Source of the DNA: Cognatundibacterium rugosum
GTDB taxonomy: Bacteria > Pseudomonadota > Gammaproteobacteria > Burkholderiales > Burkholderiaceae_D
Direction of reading: 5' to 3'
DNA length: 64,000 nucleotides
NCBI RefSeq assembly: GCF_014284365.1
Contig: NZ_JACOGG010000014.1
Span: 1-64,000, forward strand
Shown: piece by piece, positions 25,375 through 34,983 of the stretch
How positions within the stretch are numbered: the first letter of the stretch is position 1
Layout: every line of letters starts with the position of its first letter
Made by a program: the position numbers and the translations under genes
The notes under the pieces: model-generated
The model's input: the letters and a program-made list of their open reading frames with translations, nothing else
Database searches by the model: none
Told to the model about the DNA's origin: nothing

Positions 25375-26750
25375 GACCTAGTATCACGTTTTAGCCCGCA
25401 CACCGACTCACCGGAACTCGTTGCCGGATACTGCCTGATAGCCATGCGACAGAGTTGGTAAATTAATAAATACTGGGCCACGTAGATGGGCGTTTCCCAT
25501 GGAATTAGGGTGCCCCGCAGTGTACTGAATATGCGCTGAAACTCCATCACGTAGATGGGCATAAAGTAGAGATTGCCTCTCAATACAGCATGTCGATAAA
25601 GCCACCCCTGCAGAGCTGCGTACATCGTTAGCGGCAGCCAAGACAACAGTGCGCCATAGTAATTGAGGTAGAGTTCCGTGTCCAGCGGCCACTGCTGGGT
25701 AGCATGCTCGTTTTCCCATTGTTCTGGGAAAAACTCCTTGGTGAGCATGACGCTGATGTCGAAACTCGCATCAGGCGACAGCACCCCTAAAATCTGCAGC
25801 GGCTTAACGAAAACCTGCCACACCGTCTGGAAGAAGCCTGGATCACGACTAGTCACGATCCAGTCATGCAACTGAAATGCATTGAAGTAGCCAACCAGCA
25901 TTTCGATAAAAAAAGGAGTCGACGCGTAGAATCCCTCCGTACGGATCAATGTACCTAGGTATAAGAGTACAAAGAACGATACGCTTAGACCGATGATCGT
26001 CCCCAGTCGAAACTTCATAGTCATAAACCAAGGCGACAGGAAGATAATCAGCAAAAAGATAAAGCGGCTCTTGATCCCGCCGATGTACGACAACGTCATC
26101 ATGACTAAGAGTGCCACAAGCAAAATAGGCCATTTGCGTCGCGCACGCTGGGTCTCAAGCCCGAATAGGAACACCGTAACATTGCCCAGTGTGATGATGA
26201 TCACGTTAAGAAGCCCATGCCCTTCACGCTTGGCAAGATAGGTGTAGCTGTAATCCGTGATCCAGGCGTCCAGACCAGCCGTTGATTGCATAAACAGAAA
26301 AACGAGCACGACGGACAGAACTGCCAGCCCATTGCGCCAAGCAGGCTTAACTTCGATATTCTCTCTGAACCTGGCTCGCGGCTGGTGCGAGTCCTTGCAG
26401 AACCAGTACAGTCCGAAGAACAGCACAAGAAATGTGAACTCCGCCTGGAATAGCAGCGTGAGCGACATGGTTTCCCAAAAAACCTGCTGCCCCCAGGGCA
26501 AAACATAGTCCCAATCAATCAGGTAAAGCACGAGATTGAGCGTGCTCGAAAGGACGATATATAGACCATAAAACGCAAACACCATGTTGTTCGGGTGCAG
26601 CACGTTCCGCGGCCGATACATCAAGTATGTCCACACGACGATAAGTGACAACCAGGCACTGCCCCATGGTGCCACAGCCATAAGGAAGGTCATGGGTAGC
26701 AATACGAGGAGGTATAGCAGCAACTTGGTAATGTTTCCCAACTGAATCAT
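25371..26750 (-). CDS. O-antigen polymerase Wzy-like
   Basis: 459 residues and about 11-12 hydrophobic helices, for example LLYLLVLLPMTFLMAV at the N terminus and FLLIIFLSPWFMTMKF. A larger loop at about 270-370 lies in the C-terminal half, the place of the periplasmic loop in Wzy proteins. It should join repeat units on the periplasmic side. Wzy proteins share little sequence, so the call depends on topology and on its neighbour wzx. Overlaps of four bases on both sides show tight coupling. Confidence 0.75.
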   Translation of the reverse strand: MIQLGNITKLLLYLLVLLPMTFLMAVAPWGSAWLSLIVVWTYLMYRPRNVLHPNNMVFAFYGLYIVLSSTLNLVLYLIDWDYVLPWGQQVFWETMSLTLLFQAEFTFLVLFFGLYWFCKDSHQPRARFRENIEVKPAWRNGLAVLSVVLVFLFMQSTAGLDAWITDYSYTYLAKREGHGLLNVIIITLGNVTVFLFGLETQRARRKWPILLVALLVMMTLSYIGGIKSRFIFLLIIFLSPWFMTMKFRLGTIIGLSVSFFVLLYLGTLIRTEGFYASTPFFIEMLVGYFNAFQLHDWIVTSRDPGFFQTVWQVFVKPLQILGVLSPDASFDISVMLTKEFFPEQWENEHATQQWPLDTELYLNYYGALLSWLPLTMYAALQGWLYRHAVLRGNLYFMPIYVMEFQRIFSTLRGTLIPWETPIYVAQYLLIYQLCRMAIRQYPATSSGESVCGLKRDTRS

Positions 26751-28183
26751 CTTACTTCCCTATGCATCAAACTCAGAAGGTCACGTCGAACTAACCAGAC
26801 GACGACAAAAAACACCCCTACGCGCAACACATCGTGTAATGGTTGTTGCATATTCACAAGCACCAGCACCAGCACGGACAATATCCAGAGTGCCTCACGC
26901 CATGGCATCACCGGCGGCAGCAGACGACAGACGTTGACCACACCGAGGCAAAACACGGTCATGGCGAAATAGGCCACTACTGTGGTCCAGGCTGCGACTT
27001 TCCAGCCGAATAAGGGAAGCAGCCAGAGGTTAAGACCAATGTTGAGTGCCGCGCAGGAGATAGTGATTGCAGAGATGGTTGCCGTCTTGTGAAAATATGC
27101 AAGCACGCGCACCCATATTTGGAAAACAACAGAGCATAGCCCACCTAGTGCTACGATGGGAATGAGTGTGAACCCTTCAACGTAGCGCGCAGGCAAGACG
27201 AATGACGATAGCTGCTGACCAAAAAGCACAATCCCTACAGTCGGCACTAAAGCCAACGCAAAGATGAGGCGAGCATCCCGGTTTATCCGATCGTGATCTC
27301 CCTTGTTTAACGCCGTGAAAAACGATGGGTTGAAGGCATTGAGAACCGCTGTGACTACCATCAACAGCAGAACGCCAACGTTATAGCTGAGACTATAAAG
27401 ACCTGTGGCCTCTTTCCCATAAAAACGATCAATGATCACCCGGTCAAACTGCGAAAGTAGCGTCAACCCCAACATATATGGCACCAGGGGCAGAGCATAT
27501 CGTGCCATATATGTCAGATGATCTGGTCGCAACGTCCATTCGATGCGACTCCGCAGCAGCACGAGCACTACAACGCTCAATATTAAGCTTGCGAAAGCAT
27601 CGGCCAGCAACACTGCGAAGAACTTGTCACCACCCCATACCAACAGAAGCGCCAAACTCAAACTCAGTGAAACCACAGCCTTGCCAGCCACGATACGCAA
27701 CAGTAATTCACCCCGCTGATCGTGAATCGCAATCTGGGTCATCAGCGACTCAACGATTTGACCAGCGACGGTCACCAACATCAACGGCAGCAGTAACTGG
27801 GGCAGGCCAAGCGTTACGCTTGTGACTTCTGCAAAAGCCATAATCGCAATGCTGCCGACAACAAACACAGCCCCCACCGACAACAATGTTGTACCCAAAA
27901 AGCTTTCGAACGCAGCTTCAGGGAGATAAATGTAGCGGCCGATGGCAACATGCAGATTCAGTGATAGCACCAGCGCGAAAATCCACAAGTAGGATTGGAA
28001 TATGTTGAGCACGCCGTAGTCAGCCACTCCCATCATCCTGCTATACAAAAAAATTGTTGCGATGGGAACCAGCTTGCTTGCGACTGCTACACCCAGTTGA
28101 TTGACAATCTGGCGCACCACCCCGCCCAGCGACTTGGACGGCGCAGACAATGTAGGTATGGCTTTGTTGGTCACGTTCGTCAC
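26747..28183 (-). CDS. Polysaccharide flippase Wzx (MOP superfamily)
   Basis: 478 residues with 12-14 predicted helices and no large soluble domain. The N-terminal part LGVAVASKLVPIATIFLYSRMMGVADYGVLNIF matches the RfbX/Wzx type, with the typical G-x-x-x-Y-G motif after the second charged position. It would flip the undecaprenyl-PP repeat unit across the inner membrane. It overlaps wzy and the SGNH gene by four bases each. Confidence 0.85.
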   Translation of the reverse strand: MTNVTNKAIPTLSAPSKSLGGVVRQIVNQLGVAVASKLVPIATIFLYSRMMGVADYGVLNIFQSYLWIFALVLSLNLHVAIGRYIYLPEAAFESFLGTTLLSVGAVFVVGSIAIMAFAEVTSVTLGLPQLLLPLMLVTVAGQIVESLMTQIAIHDQRGELLLRIVAGKAVVSLSLSLALLLVWGGDKFFAVLLADAFASLILSVVVLVLLRSRIEWTLRPDHLTYMARYALPLVPYMLGLTLLSQFDRVIIDRFYGKEATGLYSLSYNVGVLLLMVVTAVLNAFNPSFFTALNKGDHDRINRDARLIFALALVPTVGIVLFGQQLSSFVLPARYVEGFTLIPIVALGGLCSVVFQIWVRVLAYFHKTATISAITISCAALNIGLNLWLLPLFGWKVAAWTTVVAYFAMTVFCLGVVNVCRLLPPVMPWREALWILSVLVLVLVNMQQPLHDVLRVGVFFVVVWLVRRDLLSLMHREVR

Positions 28184-28905
28184 AGAACTACGTCCCCGCT
28201 ATTCTCACAGGGTCTTGCATGGCTCTCCTTCGGCACACCGCCATCCAGCACCACAAATTTGACCGTTTCCGCTACCCGGGTAGCGAGACGACAATGCCCA
28301 TCCGCGTTCAAATGATGATGATCAGACATAATATCGCTCGGGCTGAAATCAGTTGTAGATATGTAGTTCCTACTCCGCAGGACTGCGTTGTAGCGATCGA
28401 CTGCAGCACCAATACCCTGCACGCGCGACTCATACTCGGCGTCAACGGGTAGAATGCCAACCCAGTGCACGTTGGCGAACAGATGCTCGAAGGCTTGAAC
28501 GGAAGCTTCGTAACTGGCAAGCGATGTGTAGCTCATTTTGCGCCACCGGCGCAGCATCGCCGCATTCCTGCGGACAAGCGCCAGGATCAATGAACCGACA
28601 ATTGGCAGACGTTGTAGCACCTGCTGCTCAATCACCGAAAGCGCACGTGGCGCGCAATCTACGATTCCAGACTGTACAAGAACCAAGGCTGGCTTGATCG
28701 TACCGTGATAGTAGGCGCTATGCTTGAACAGATCTCCGATAGTGGCACCACCTCGCCCACAATGGACGAAATCAACATCCGGAAAACGACGCTTGAGCAG
28801 TGCCACCCAAGTTTGCTCGTACGTCACAACCTCCGGTTCTCTGCGGGGAAACGCGAGTGAATCGGTCAGGATGAGCACGGTCGGTATGCTTGTCATTTCA
28901 GGCAT
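28180..28905 (-). CDS. SGNH/GDSL-type hydrolase
   Basis: 241 residues from the ATG at 28905; ATG 28896 is an alternative. The block I Ser is S16 in LILTDSLAF. Gly occurs in CGRGGATIG, block III is altered (QSGIVDCAPR rather than GxND), and block V is HHHLNADGH with the catalytic His. No signal peptide, so it probably acts in the cytoplasm. SGNH proteins in O-antigen loci often add or remove O-acyl groups, so modification of a nucleotide or lipid-linked sugar is a reasonable guess. The altered block III lowers certainty of catalysis. Confidence 0.7.
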   Translation of the reverse strand: MPEMTSIPTVLILTDSLAFPRREPEVVTYEQTWVALLKRRFPDVDFVHCGRGGATIGDLFKHSAYYHGTIKPALVLVQSGIVDCAPRALSVIEQQVLQRLPIVGSLILALVRRNAAMLRRWRKMSYTSLASYEASVQAFEHLFANVHWVGILPVDAEYESRVQGIGAAVDRYNAVLRSRNYISTTDFSPSDIMSDHHHLNADGHCRLATRVAETVKFVVLDGGVPKESHARPCENSGDVVL

Positions 28906-29863
28906 GGGCGTAACCAGCAATTTGCTCGTATAGCGGCCAATGCCGCACCTGATCAGCCAGGCTACACATGCCATCTAAATTCCCCGTAAGGAATCGACGA
29001 GTCTGTTCGTGCAGGCCAGGCTTAAAGGCTTGATCAAGAGCGAGATCAAGAGCAACAGGTTCAATGCCGACCGAGCCACGGCGCATGACCTGCAGTGCTT
29101 CCATCGGTCGGAAAATCAGACGACGTTGGCTAGTGAGTATCTCGACGCCCCAGCGTCCGGGGGCTCCCCAGTTGGCCTGGTAGGAAAATAAGGCGCCACC
29201 AACCGTGCGGCCAGCACCTGCGAACACCGCGGAACTCGGGTGCCAAGGCAACGCCCCAGCAGTGAACGCTTGCAGTTCACTTGGCTCACCGCCCAGACAG
29301 AAGGCCAAATCTATGACATGTGTAGAGTTGCCGAGTAGCCAAGCCTCTTTCACTCCCGGTGCCTTGGTCAGACCCTCAATCACGTGCCCCCACTCTGTGA
29401 ACTCGAAATTCAACGACTGCACTCCACCGTCTTCCTTGATCATTTGCTGCGCTGCCAAGGTCGAGGCAAAGAAACGCCGGTTGTAGGCAATTATTACTTC
29501 GGCACCTCGTGCACGAGCTTCGGCCTCCAGAGTCTTAATCTCGGTGCGGTTCAAGGCTCCCGGCTTTTCAAGCAAGATTCGGCGTACGCCAGCCTGCAGC
29601 AGGCTCATCGTAGTCGCCGCGAGCGCCTCAACGCCCACCGCCACAATGGCAGCATCAGCCACGAGAGGGCGCGACGAGAGAAATGTCTCCAGGCCACCGC
29701 TGAACACAGGATGGTCGCATTGCGCTTCGAACTTGCGGGCAGACTCTTCCCCGCGGCCAATTACGGTGATTTGGCAGTCAAGCGCACGCAGAACCTTGAG
29801 ATAGTCAAGCGCCATACCGCCAGCGCCCACAAGCCAAACTGAAGTAGATGTCATCGTATGCAT
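28898..29863 (-). CDS. Gfo/Idh/MocA family oxidoreductase (first of adjacent pair)
   Basis: 321 residues. An N-terminal Rossmann domain (VWLVGAGGMALDYLKVL) is followed by LLEKPGALN, where EKP is the family signature, and a C-terminal alpha/beta domain. Members oxidise or reduce sugar hydroxyls with NAD(P). It lies directly after a second Gfo/Idh gene with low similarity to it. No substrate is obvious. It could set a stereocentre of the nonulosonic acid or a separate modified sugar. An ATG three codons downstream (29854) is an alternative start. Confidence 0.78.
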   Translation of the reverse strand: MHTMTSTSVWLVGAGGMALDYLKVLRALDCQITVIGRGEESARKFEAQCDHPVFSGGLETFLSSRPLVADAAIVAVGVEALAATTMSLLQAGVRRILLEKPGALNRTEIKTLEAEARARGAEVIIAYNRRFFASTLAAQQMIKEDGGVQSLNFEFTEWGHVIEGLTKAPGVKEAWLLGNSTHVIDLAFCLGGEPSELQAFTAGALPWHPSSAVFAGAGRTVGGALFSYQANWGAPGRWGVEILTSQRRLIFRPMEALQVMRRGSVGIEPVALDLALDQAFKPGLHEQTRRFLTGNLDGMCSLADQVRHWPLYEQIAGYAHA

Positions 29864-29872
29864 GTTAAGTTG

Positions 29873-30850
29873 TCAGGTAATTGGACAAATGTCGTTCGCA
29901 CCAGCCAGATGGGGCAAGGCGTGCCCGGTCAGCGCCTGCAGTAGTGGCAGGTGGTAGGACGCTGACTGCGTGTAAGGAGTGAGCGCGCTGGTGCCGTCTT
30001 CCAGAATGCGTTGTGTCACGGCGGTGGCTAGCTCACTTAACATCGGTGCCTTGAAATCCACCGTACGCCAGCCGCCGTCACTCGGGTCACACAAAAAAGC
30101 CCGCCCTGAGGACTCGTCGACGAGGCAAGAGCGGCGGCTCCCGCGCAAGGTCAGCAGCAACGGAGCCTGCGAATCGCGTTGCGCGGTGAGGCTAAAGCTG
30201 GCATCGCCACAACGCCCCTGCAACGTGCCAGTAAACTCTTTGAAGCCGGCACGCTTGCTATCGATGAGGCCTTCGTCGAGCAGCGCTGTCGAGATCGAGT
30301 GAACGCTACCGCCGGTAAGGTAGGCAATGATGTCGACAAAGTGAACGCTGTTGCAACCCAGCCCCCAGTTGCCTCCGCGTACATCCACATGCAACAGCGG
30401 ATCATCCAGGAAGAAGGTGCGCAACGTTTCGTAGATAGGAAAAACACGACGTGGACAGTTCACCCAGGCACGGCTACCGGCCTGCTGCAGCAACTCAGCG
30501 GCAGCGCTGTAATCCGACTGGCGCTGAAACAATACCTTTTCAAGCAAGATGTTGCGAACGGTGCGTCCCTGAAGCAGTGCCCGCAACACAGACAGGCGCA
30601 CATCCGCAGCTGTAGCAATGACAGTGTGATCCAGAATCGCAGGCAGCGCTTCGATCTGTTGGTGGAAGTGTAATGAATGGAGACCAGCCCCAAGTACTTC
30701 ATCAGCTCTCTGGCGTGCCACGTCAAGCGAGGCTTGTGATGGATCAACGACATGGATCTCGCAGGGCAAGCCGAGACGTACAAGACCTTGCAGATGCCGA
30801 CTGCCAAGCTGCCCTGCGCCGATAACGGCTATCTGGTATTTGGGTTTCAT
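29873..30850 (-). CDS. Gfo/Idh/MocA family oxidoreductase (second of adjacent pair)
   Basis: 325 residues. Rossmann loop IAVIGAGQLGSRHLQGLVRLGL at the N terminus, then ILLEKVLFQ where the usual EKP has Val for Pro. The sequence keeps GSRHLQG, a sugar-dehydrogenase feature. It lies 23 bases from the SDR gene upstream and 9 bases from the next oxidoreductase. The function is unknown. Substitution in the EKP motif suggests a changed active site or a scaffolding role beside its partner. Confidence 0.75.
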   Translation of the reverse strand: MKPKYQIAVIGAGQLGSRHLQGLVRLGLPCEIHVVDPSQASLDVARQRADEVLGAGLHSLHFHQQIEALPAILDHTVIATAADVRLSVLRALLQGRTVRNILLEKVLFQRQSDYSAAAELLQQAGSRAWVNCPRRVFPIYETLRTFFLDDPLLHVDVRGGNWGLGCNSVHFVDIIAYLTGGSVHSISTALLDEGLIDSKRAGFKEFTGTLQGRCGDASFSLTAQRDSQAPLLLTLRGSRRSCLVDESSGRAFLCDPSDGGWRTVDFKAPMLSELATAVTQRILEDGTSALTPYTQSASYHLPLLQALTGHALPHLAGANDICPIT

Positions 30851-30873
30851 AATAATCGATACTAATGCAAAAA

Positions 30874-31650
30874 TCAGAGTGAAAAACCGTCGTCGACGAT
30901 CAAATTCTGACCGTCAACATGGCGCGAAAGATCAGATAGCAGGAACACGAGCGAACCCGCAAGATCACTCGGGTTAAGCATTCCCTTATCGGCACAGAGG
31001 TCGCGATAGCGCGCCAGGAAAGCTTCAGGCTGTCGATCAAGGATACCGCCTGGACTAAGAGCGTTAACGCGAATATTGCTGCCCTTGAGATACTGGGCGA
31101 AGTAGCGCGTCAGGTGCAACAAGCCGGACTTGATAGCCGCGTACTCGACGGGCATCGTCATCGGCGTTCCTTCGTAAATGTCGAAGCGCGGCGCGACCAC
31201 GCCGTAGATCGAAGACACATTAATCATATTTCCACCACCTGTTCGCTTAAAATAGTCGGCGAAGCGCTGCATCACAAGGAAGTACCCCCCCAGATGCATG
31301 CCCAGGTTGTCGCAAAAGTCAGCGTACTCCACCTCTTCCATGCGACGCCCGTAGCGACTGTTGCGTGGGTAGGCGTTGTTGACTATCGCATCGATGCGTC
31401 CACAACGCACGTGGACGTCACCAATCATGCGATCAACCGAATCCTTGTCAGTGATATCAAGCGTTGCGGCCACGGCACCTGCAGGGTATTGTTGCACGAT
31501 GGCGTCTACTGCACACTTGGCAGCGTCCAGGTCACGATCGGCTACTACTGCCTGTCCGCCATGCTCCGCAATAGCCGTACAGAAGGTACGGCCAAGCAAA
31601 CCAGCTCCGCCAGTTACGACTATACGTTTGCCCTTAAGAAGCCCGCTCAT
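30874..31650 (-). CDS. Short-chain dehydrogenase/reductase
   Basis: 258 residues of classical SDR. RIVVTGGAGLLGRTF gives the Gly-rich loop. The catalytic Ser is in INVSSIYGVV, with Y and K in EYAAIKSGL. The C terminus is LSPGGILDRQ...VDGQNLIVDDGFSL. By position between a CMP-sugar synthetase and oxidoreductases it resembles the PtmA-type dehydrogenases found in Campylobacter legionaminic acid loci, but this is by context only. It overlaps the synthetase gene by four bases. Confidence 0.82.
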   Translation of the reverse strand: MSGLLKGKRIVVTGGAGLLGRTFCTAIAEHGGQAVVADRDLDAAKCAVDAIVQQYPAGAVAATLDITDKDSVDRMIGDVHVRCGRIDAIVNNAYPRNSRYGRRMEEVEYADFCDNLGMHLGGYFLVMQRFADYFKRTGGGNMINVSSIYGVVAPRFDIYEGTPMTMPVEYAAIKSGLLHLTRYFAQYLKGSNIRVNALSPGGILDRQPEAFLARYRDLCADKGMLNPSDLAGSLVFLLSDLSRHVDGQNLIVDDGFSL

Positions 31651-32378
31651 GGCTGCCCCTCCTTTGCTTCAGCTGTATTCACATGTTCACTACGCGACAT
31701 CAGCAGTTCCACAAGCAGGAAATCCACTTCAGAATCGATATCAATCGAGCGCTCTTCAGGCATTACGTGCAGGCGTGTATCATGGTTGAAGAGCCCGGGT
31801 GCCGTCATCAACACCTCGCGTGTCCAGCCGTAGATCGACGCGTTCATATCAAAGCAAGCTGGCGCGTCCTGGCGCCGCACCACGGGCGATGCGGTTTGCT
31901 TGGCCAAGCGGACTACGCCGCGCTCGTCTTGCTCGACCATATTGAAGTAAGGCGAGCGTCGTGCGGGCATCGCCGTGATCACGTTGCCTGTTCCACTGCC
32001 TTCAAGGATCTCTACAACCGCACGTATATCTTCGACGTCACGCAGCGGTGATGTGGCATCAAGATCGATGCAGGTATCGAACGTCACCCCTAAGGTTCGC
32101 TCGACTTCGGCAACGCAGTGGCGAATCACAGGTAATTTGGCGGCCACATCGGTTGCCATCTCCACCGGCCGGTTCACCAAGACAGTAGCGCCATGTTCCT
32201 TGGCAATTCTGAGTATTTCCGGCGAGTCGCTGCTCACAGCGATTTCGTCAAACAAGCCGCTAGCAACTGCCTGATGCAAACTGTGGGCCAGAAGCGGCAA
32301 GCCATTCAGGAGCCGCAAGTTCTTGCCGCGCACGCCCTTGGAGCCCGCGCGAGCACAAATAGTACAAATTCGTTTCAT
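31647..32378 (-). CDS. CMP-nonulosonic acid synthetase (LegF/NeuA family)
   Basis: 243 residues, an acylneuraminate cytidylyltransferase. RICTICARAGSKGVRGKNLRLL is the CTP-binding signature, and EIAVSSDSPEIL and DLDATSPLRDVEDI are further family blocks. It activates the nonulosonic acid with CTP. Given LegB, LegC, LegG and PtmE homologues around it, the substrate should be a legionaminic-type acid rather than Neu5Ac. It overlaps its neighbours on both sides by four bases. Confidence 0.87.
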   Translation of the reverse strand: MKRICTICARAGSKGVRGKNLRLLNGLPLLAHSLHQAVASGLFDEIAVSSDSPEILRIAKEHGATVLVNRPVEMATDVAAKLPVIRHCVAEVERTLGVTFDTCIDLDATSPLRDVEDIRAVVEILEGSGTGNVITAMPARRSPYFNMVEQDERGVVRLAKQTASPVVRRQDAPACFDMNASIYGWTREVLMTAPGLFNHDTRLHVMPEERSIDIDSEVDFLLVELLMSRSEHVNTAEAKEGQP

Positions 32379-33295
32379 CTTTGTCTCCAGTAGCCACCAG
32401 CGGCCGCATCTCGCGCTGCATCACACAACGCAAGAGTATCAAGTGCTTCCTGCACCGTACAGGCCTGCATCGGATTCCCCGACAGCATAGCGACGTGCAT
32501 GGCACGGTAAGTCGTGTCTCGTTCAACTGGGAAATGCACCTCCTCGCCGTCGATCTTCAGCGAGCTGCGAACCAGATCTGCCTCGTAGGTATGATCTGCA
32601 GTATTGACGATAACCTGACGTCGCCCTAGCTTGTCAAGGTAGTTCAGTTGCACACCAATGACCGGGCAACGATCACTCTCGTAAAGCAGAAAAAAAACAT
32701 CATCGCTGTTGATCTCAAGTGGACTCATGTGTCCACCTGTTGCAGCCACCCGGCGCCATGAGCCAGTCATCCAGGACAGGTAGTCCAAGTCGTGACTTAG
32801 ATCTAGCAGCGCGCCGCCCCCCTGATCAGCATGAGCGGAGTAGCAAAGTCGATAATCAGTGTCCGGCCGCCAGTTAGGGAGGTACTGACCGACATACGCC
32901 TGTACTGAGATCACACGCTGGGTTGCCAACGCTTCGCACAACCGGCTTAGCACCGGATGGAAGCGCAGGTTGTAAGCCACTCTAAACTGTCTAAAGTTAT
33001 TAGCAGGCAACGGCAGAACATGGTCAAAAACGGGTTTCTCTACCAATACATCACCCGCGTGCCCCAATTGCGCCAACTCGGCCAAAGCAGCGTGATGCGC
33101 CGCGGTAGCGTTAGCCACGACAACCAGTGTAGGCCGATGTGCCAGCCACCCCTCTCGCAACGTAACATGGCGCTTAGGAAAATCGATTTCGCGCGTGGAC
33201 ACCACAGCCACATCGCAGCCCAGCTCACTTAGCAAACGGGTATGACGGGAACCTATGGAACCGTAGCCCACTATCAGTACACGCGTGCCGATCAT
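32375..33295 (-). CDS. Gfo/Idh/MocA family oxidoreductase (third)
   Basis: 306 residues. VLIVGYGSIGSRHTRLLSELG is the nucleotide loop; VLVEKPVFD carries the EKP signature, and HDLDYLSWMTGSW follows in the C-terminal domain. It is a distinct member, not a close copy of the other two. It sits between the PtmE-like and CMP-synthetase genes with four-base overlaps to both, so it probably acts in the nonulosonic acid route. Such enzymes accompany legionaminic clusters in other bacteria, but their step is not settled. Confidence 0.78.
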   Translation of the reverse strand: MIGTRVLIVGYGSIGSRHTRLLSELGCDVAVVSTREIDFPKRHVTLREGWLAHRPTLVVVANATAAHHAALAELAQLGHAGDVLVEKPVFDHVLPLPANNFRQFRVAYNLRFHPVLSRLCEALATQRVISVQAYVGQYLPNWRPDTDYRLCYSAHADQGGGALLDLSHDLDYLSWMTGSWRRVAATGGHMSPLEINSDDVFFLLYESDRCPVIGVQLNYLDKLGRRQVIVNTADHTYEADLVRSSLKIDGEEVHFPVERDTTYRAMHVAMLSGNPMQACTVQEALDTLALCDAARDAAAGGYWRQR

Positions 33296-34341
33296 TTGAA
33301 AACTTTCTCAAAGTCGACCTTGGCACGTTCATAGTCGGGCAACTGACCGATGTCGAGCCAGTAGCCATCGACGCGGTGACAGCGCGTATGTAAACCTTCC
33401 CGCATCATAACGTCAAACAGCGACGGCATATCAAAGAACTGCCCGCTTGGCACCAGTTCAAGTACCTGCGGCGACAGCACGTACATACCCGCGCTGACAG
33501 TGAAGACCTGCGTAGGCTTCTCTTCAATACCAATAATGCGCCCTTCGCGCTCCTGCACCACGCCAAAAGGAACCTGCATCTCGTAGGGACGCACACCCAT
33601 CGTGGCATCGGCACCTGACTCAGCGTGCAAATCGACCATGGCGCAATGATCCTCCTTAGTCAGGAGGTCAGCGTTGGTGACGATAAACGGCAGCGTCGGC
33701 CGCTCCGGCAAAAGGCTGAGCGCCCCAGCAGTACCCATTCGCTGCTGCTCGCGCAGGTATCGAACCTCGATACCGAGCGCACTACCATCGCCGAAGTGAG
33801 CCTCAATCTGCTCGGACTTGTAGTTAACGGCAAAGTAAAAGCGCCGGAAACCCTGATCCGCATAGCCCCTTACGATGGTTTCGAGCAAGGGACGCGAACC
33901 AACCTTTAGCATTGGCTTAGGCGTGTCACGCGTCAGCTCCGCCAAGCGCGTTCCCAGCCCACCAGCCATAATAACCACCCAGTTGTCACGTGGCTGCACC
34001 AGCATGACGTCGTCAAGCAGCGTCAGGCCAACCACCCGGTTGTCGCCGTCCACTCGCGGCATCTGATGCAAGCCAAGACGCCGGATCTGCTCCACCACAG
34101 ATAGCAAGTCTTCATCATGGTTAGCAACCGCCGGATTCCGATGCATCGCAGTATGAACCTGGTCATCCAATGATACGCCGCGCAAAAGTGCGCGACGCAT
34201 ATCGCCATCACTCAAGGTGCCTAACAATTGACGGTCAGGACTAACCACGAGTGCGATTTGCGAACCTGCTTTATCGATCACATCCAGTGCATCGCGCAAG
34301 GTGCTGTCCGGACTGATTAACGTTTGTTCCCAGTGTTTCAT
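33292..34341 (-). CDS. PtmE-like glucosamine-1-phosphate guanylyltransferase with CBS domains
   Basis: 349 residues. Two CBS repeats lie in the first 115 residues (e.g. LLGTLSDGDMRRALLRG). The nucleotidyltransferase domain begins VVIMAGGLGTRLAELTRDTPKPMLKVG. This CBS-plus-transferase layout is that of PtmE, which in Campylobacter makes GDP-GlcN for the GDP-linked legionaminic acid route. Its presence with LegB (GDP-GlcNAc dehydratase type) suggests the GDP route here. It lies one base from the preceding acetyltransferase gene. Confidence 0.83.
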   Translation of the reverse strand: MKHWEQTLISPDSTLRDALDVIDKAGSQIALVVSPDRQLLGTLSDGDMRRALLRGVSLDDQVHTAMHRNPAVANHDEDLLSVVEQIRRLGLHQMPRVDGDNRVVGLTLLDDVMLVQPRDNWVVIMAGGLGTRLAELTRDTPKPMLKVGSRPLLETIVRGYADQGFRRFYFAVNYKSEQIEAHFGDGSALGIEVRYLREQQRMGTAGALSLLPERPTLPFIVTNADLLTKEDHCAMVDLHAESGADATMGVRPYEMQVPFGVVQEREGRIIGIEEKPTQVFTVSAGMYVLSPQVLELVPSGQFFDMPSLFDVMMREGLHTRCHRVDGYWLDIGQLPDYERAKVDFEKVFK

Positions 34342-34983
34342 TCAGTTTCCTACCTTTCGAGCAGGCACTCCTACCAAAGTGCCATGCCCCTCAAAATGCC
34401 TTACGACGACGGCACCTGCCCCTACCAAAGTACGTGGCCCCATTTGAATTCCTTGCATCACGACCGCACCAGCGCCGATGTGAGAAAAACTACCAAAGCG
34501 AACGCCACCGCATATCACCGCACCCGGAGCTACATGAGACCAACTGCCAATGGCGACATCATGTTCTACAATGGCACCCGTATTTACTATGCAGCCCGCT
34601 TCGATCAATGCATTTGACTGAATCACAGATCTTGCAAGGACTTGCACGTCAGGTGACAAGCCAGCAAAATTTGATATGATCGCGGATGGGTGAATGACAC
34701 CAGAAAACTGCCAGCCCAAATCCTGTAGGCGTTGTTGCACGCGCATTCGAATGCAAGTATCCCCGGTGCTACCAATCCCGTTTACCAGCATTACTTCTGC
34801 AGAGCTAACCTGCGAAAGATGTTCATCCCCCCCCAACACAGGTAGTCCACATAGGGAACTGCCATGCATTTGGACATCCTGATCCACGAATCCAATAACC
34901 GACCTTCCTGATGCAAGAAGTGCGTCAGCGACTACCACGGCATGCCCACCAGCCCCAACTATGATGACCGGAAGAGCCTTCAT
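34342..34983 (-). CDS. NeuD/PglD-like acetyltransferase
   Basis: 213 residues. An N-terminal Rossmann-like part (VIIVGAGGHAVVVADALLASG) precedes a left-handed beta-helix of hexapeptide repeats (about 95-200: IISNFAGLSPDVQVLARSVI and onward), with H130 or so in GAIVEHDVAIGSWSHV as the expected base. LegH/PglD enzymes acetylate the C4 amine of the UDP- or GDP-linked diamino sugar. The second acetyltransferase (37904-38701) makes it uncertain which does that step. Confidence 0.83.
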   Translation of the reverse strand: MKALPVIIVGAGGHAVVVADALLASGRSVIGFVDQDVQMHGSSLCGLPVLGGDEHLSQVSSAEVMLVNGIGSTGDTCIRMRVQQRLQDLGWQFSGVIHPSAIISNFAGLSPDVQVLARSVIQSNALIEAGCIVNTGAIVEHDVAIGSWSHVAPGAVICGGVRFGSFSHIGAGAVVMQGIQMGPRTLVGAGAVVVRHFEGHGTLVGVPARKVGN

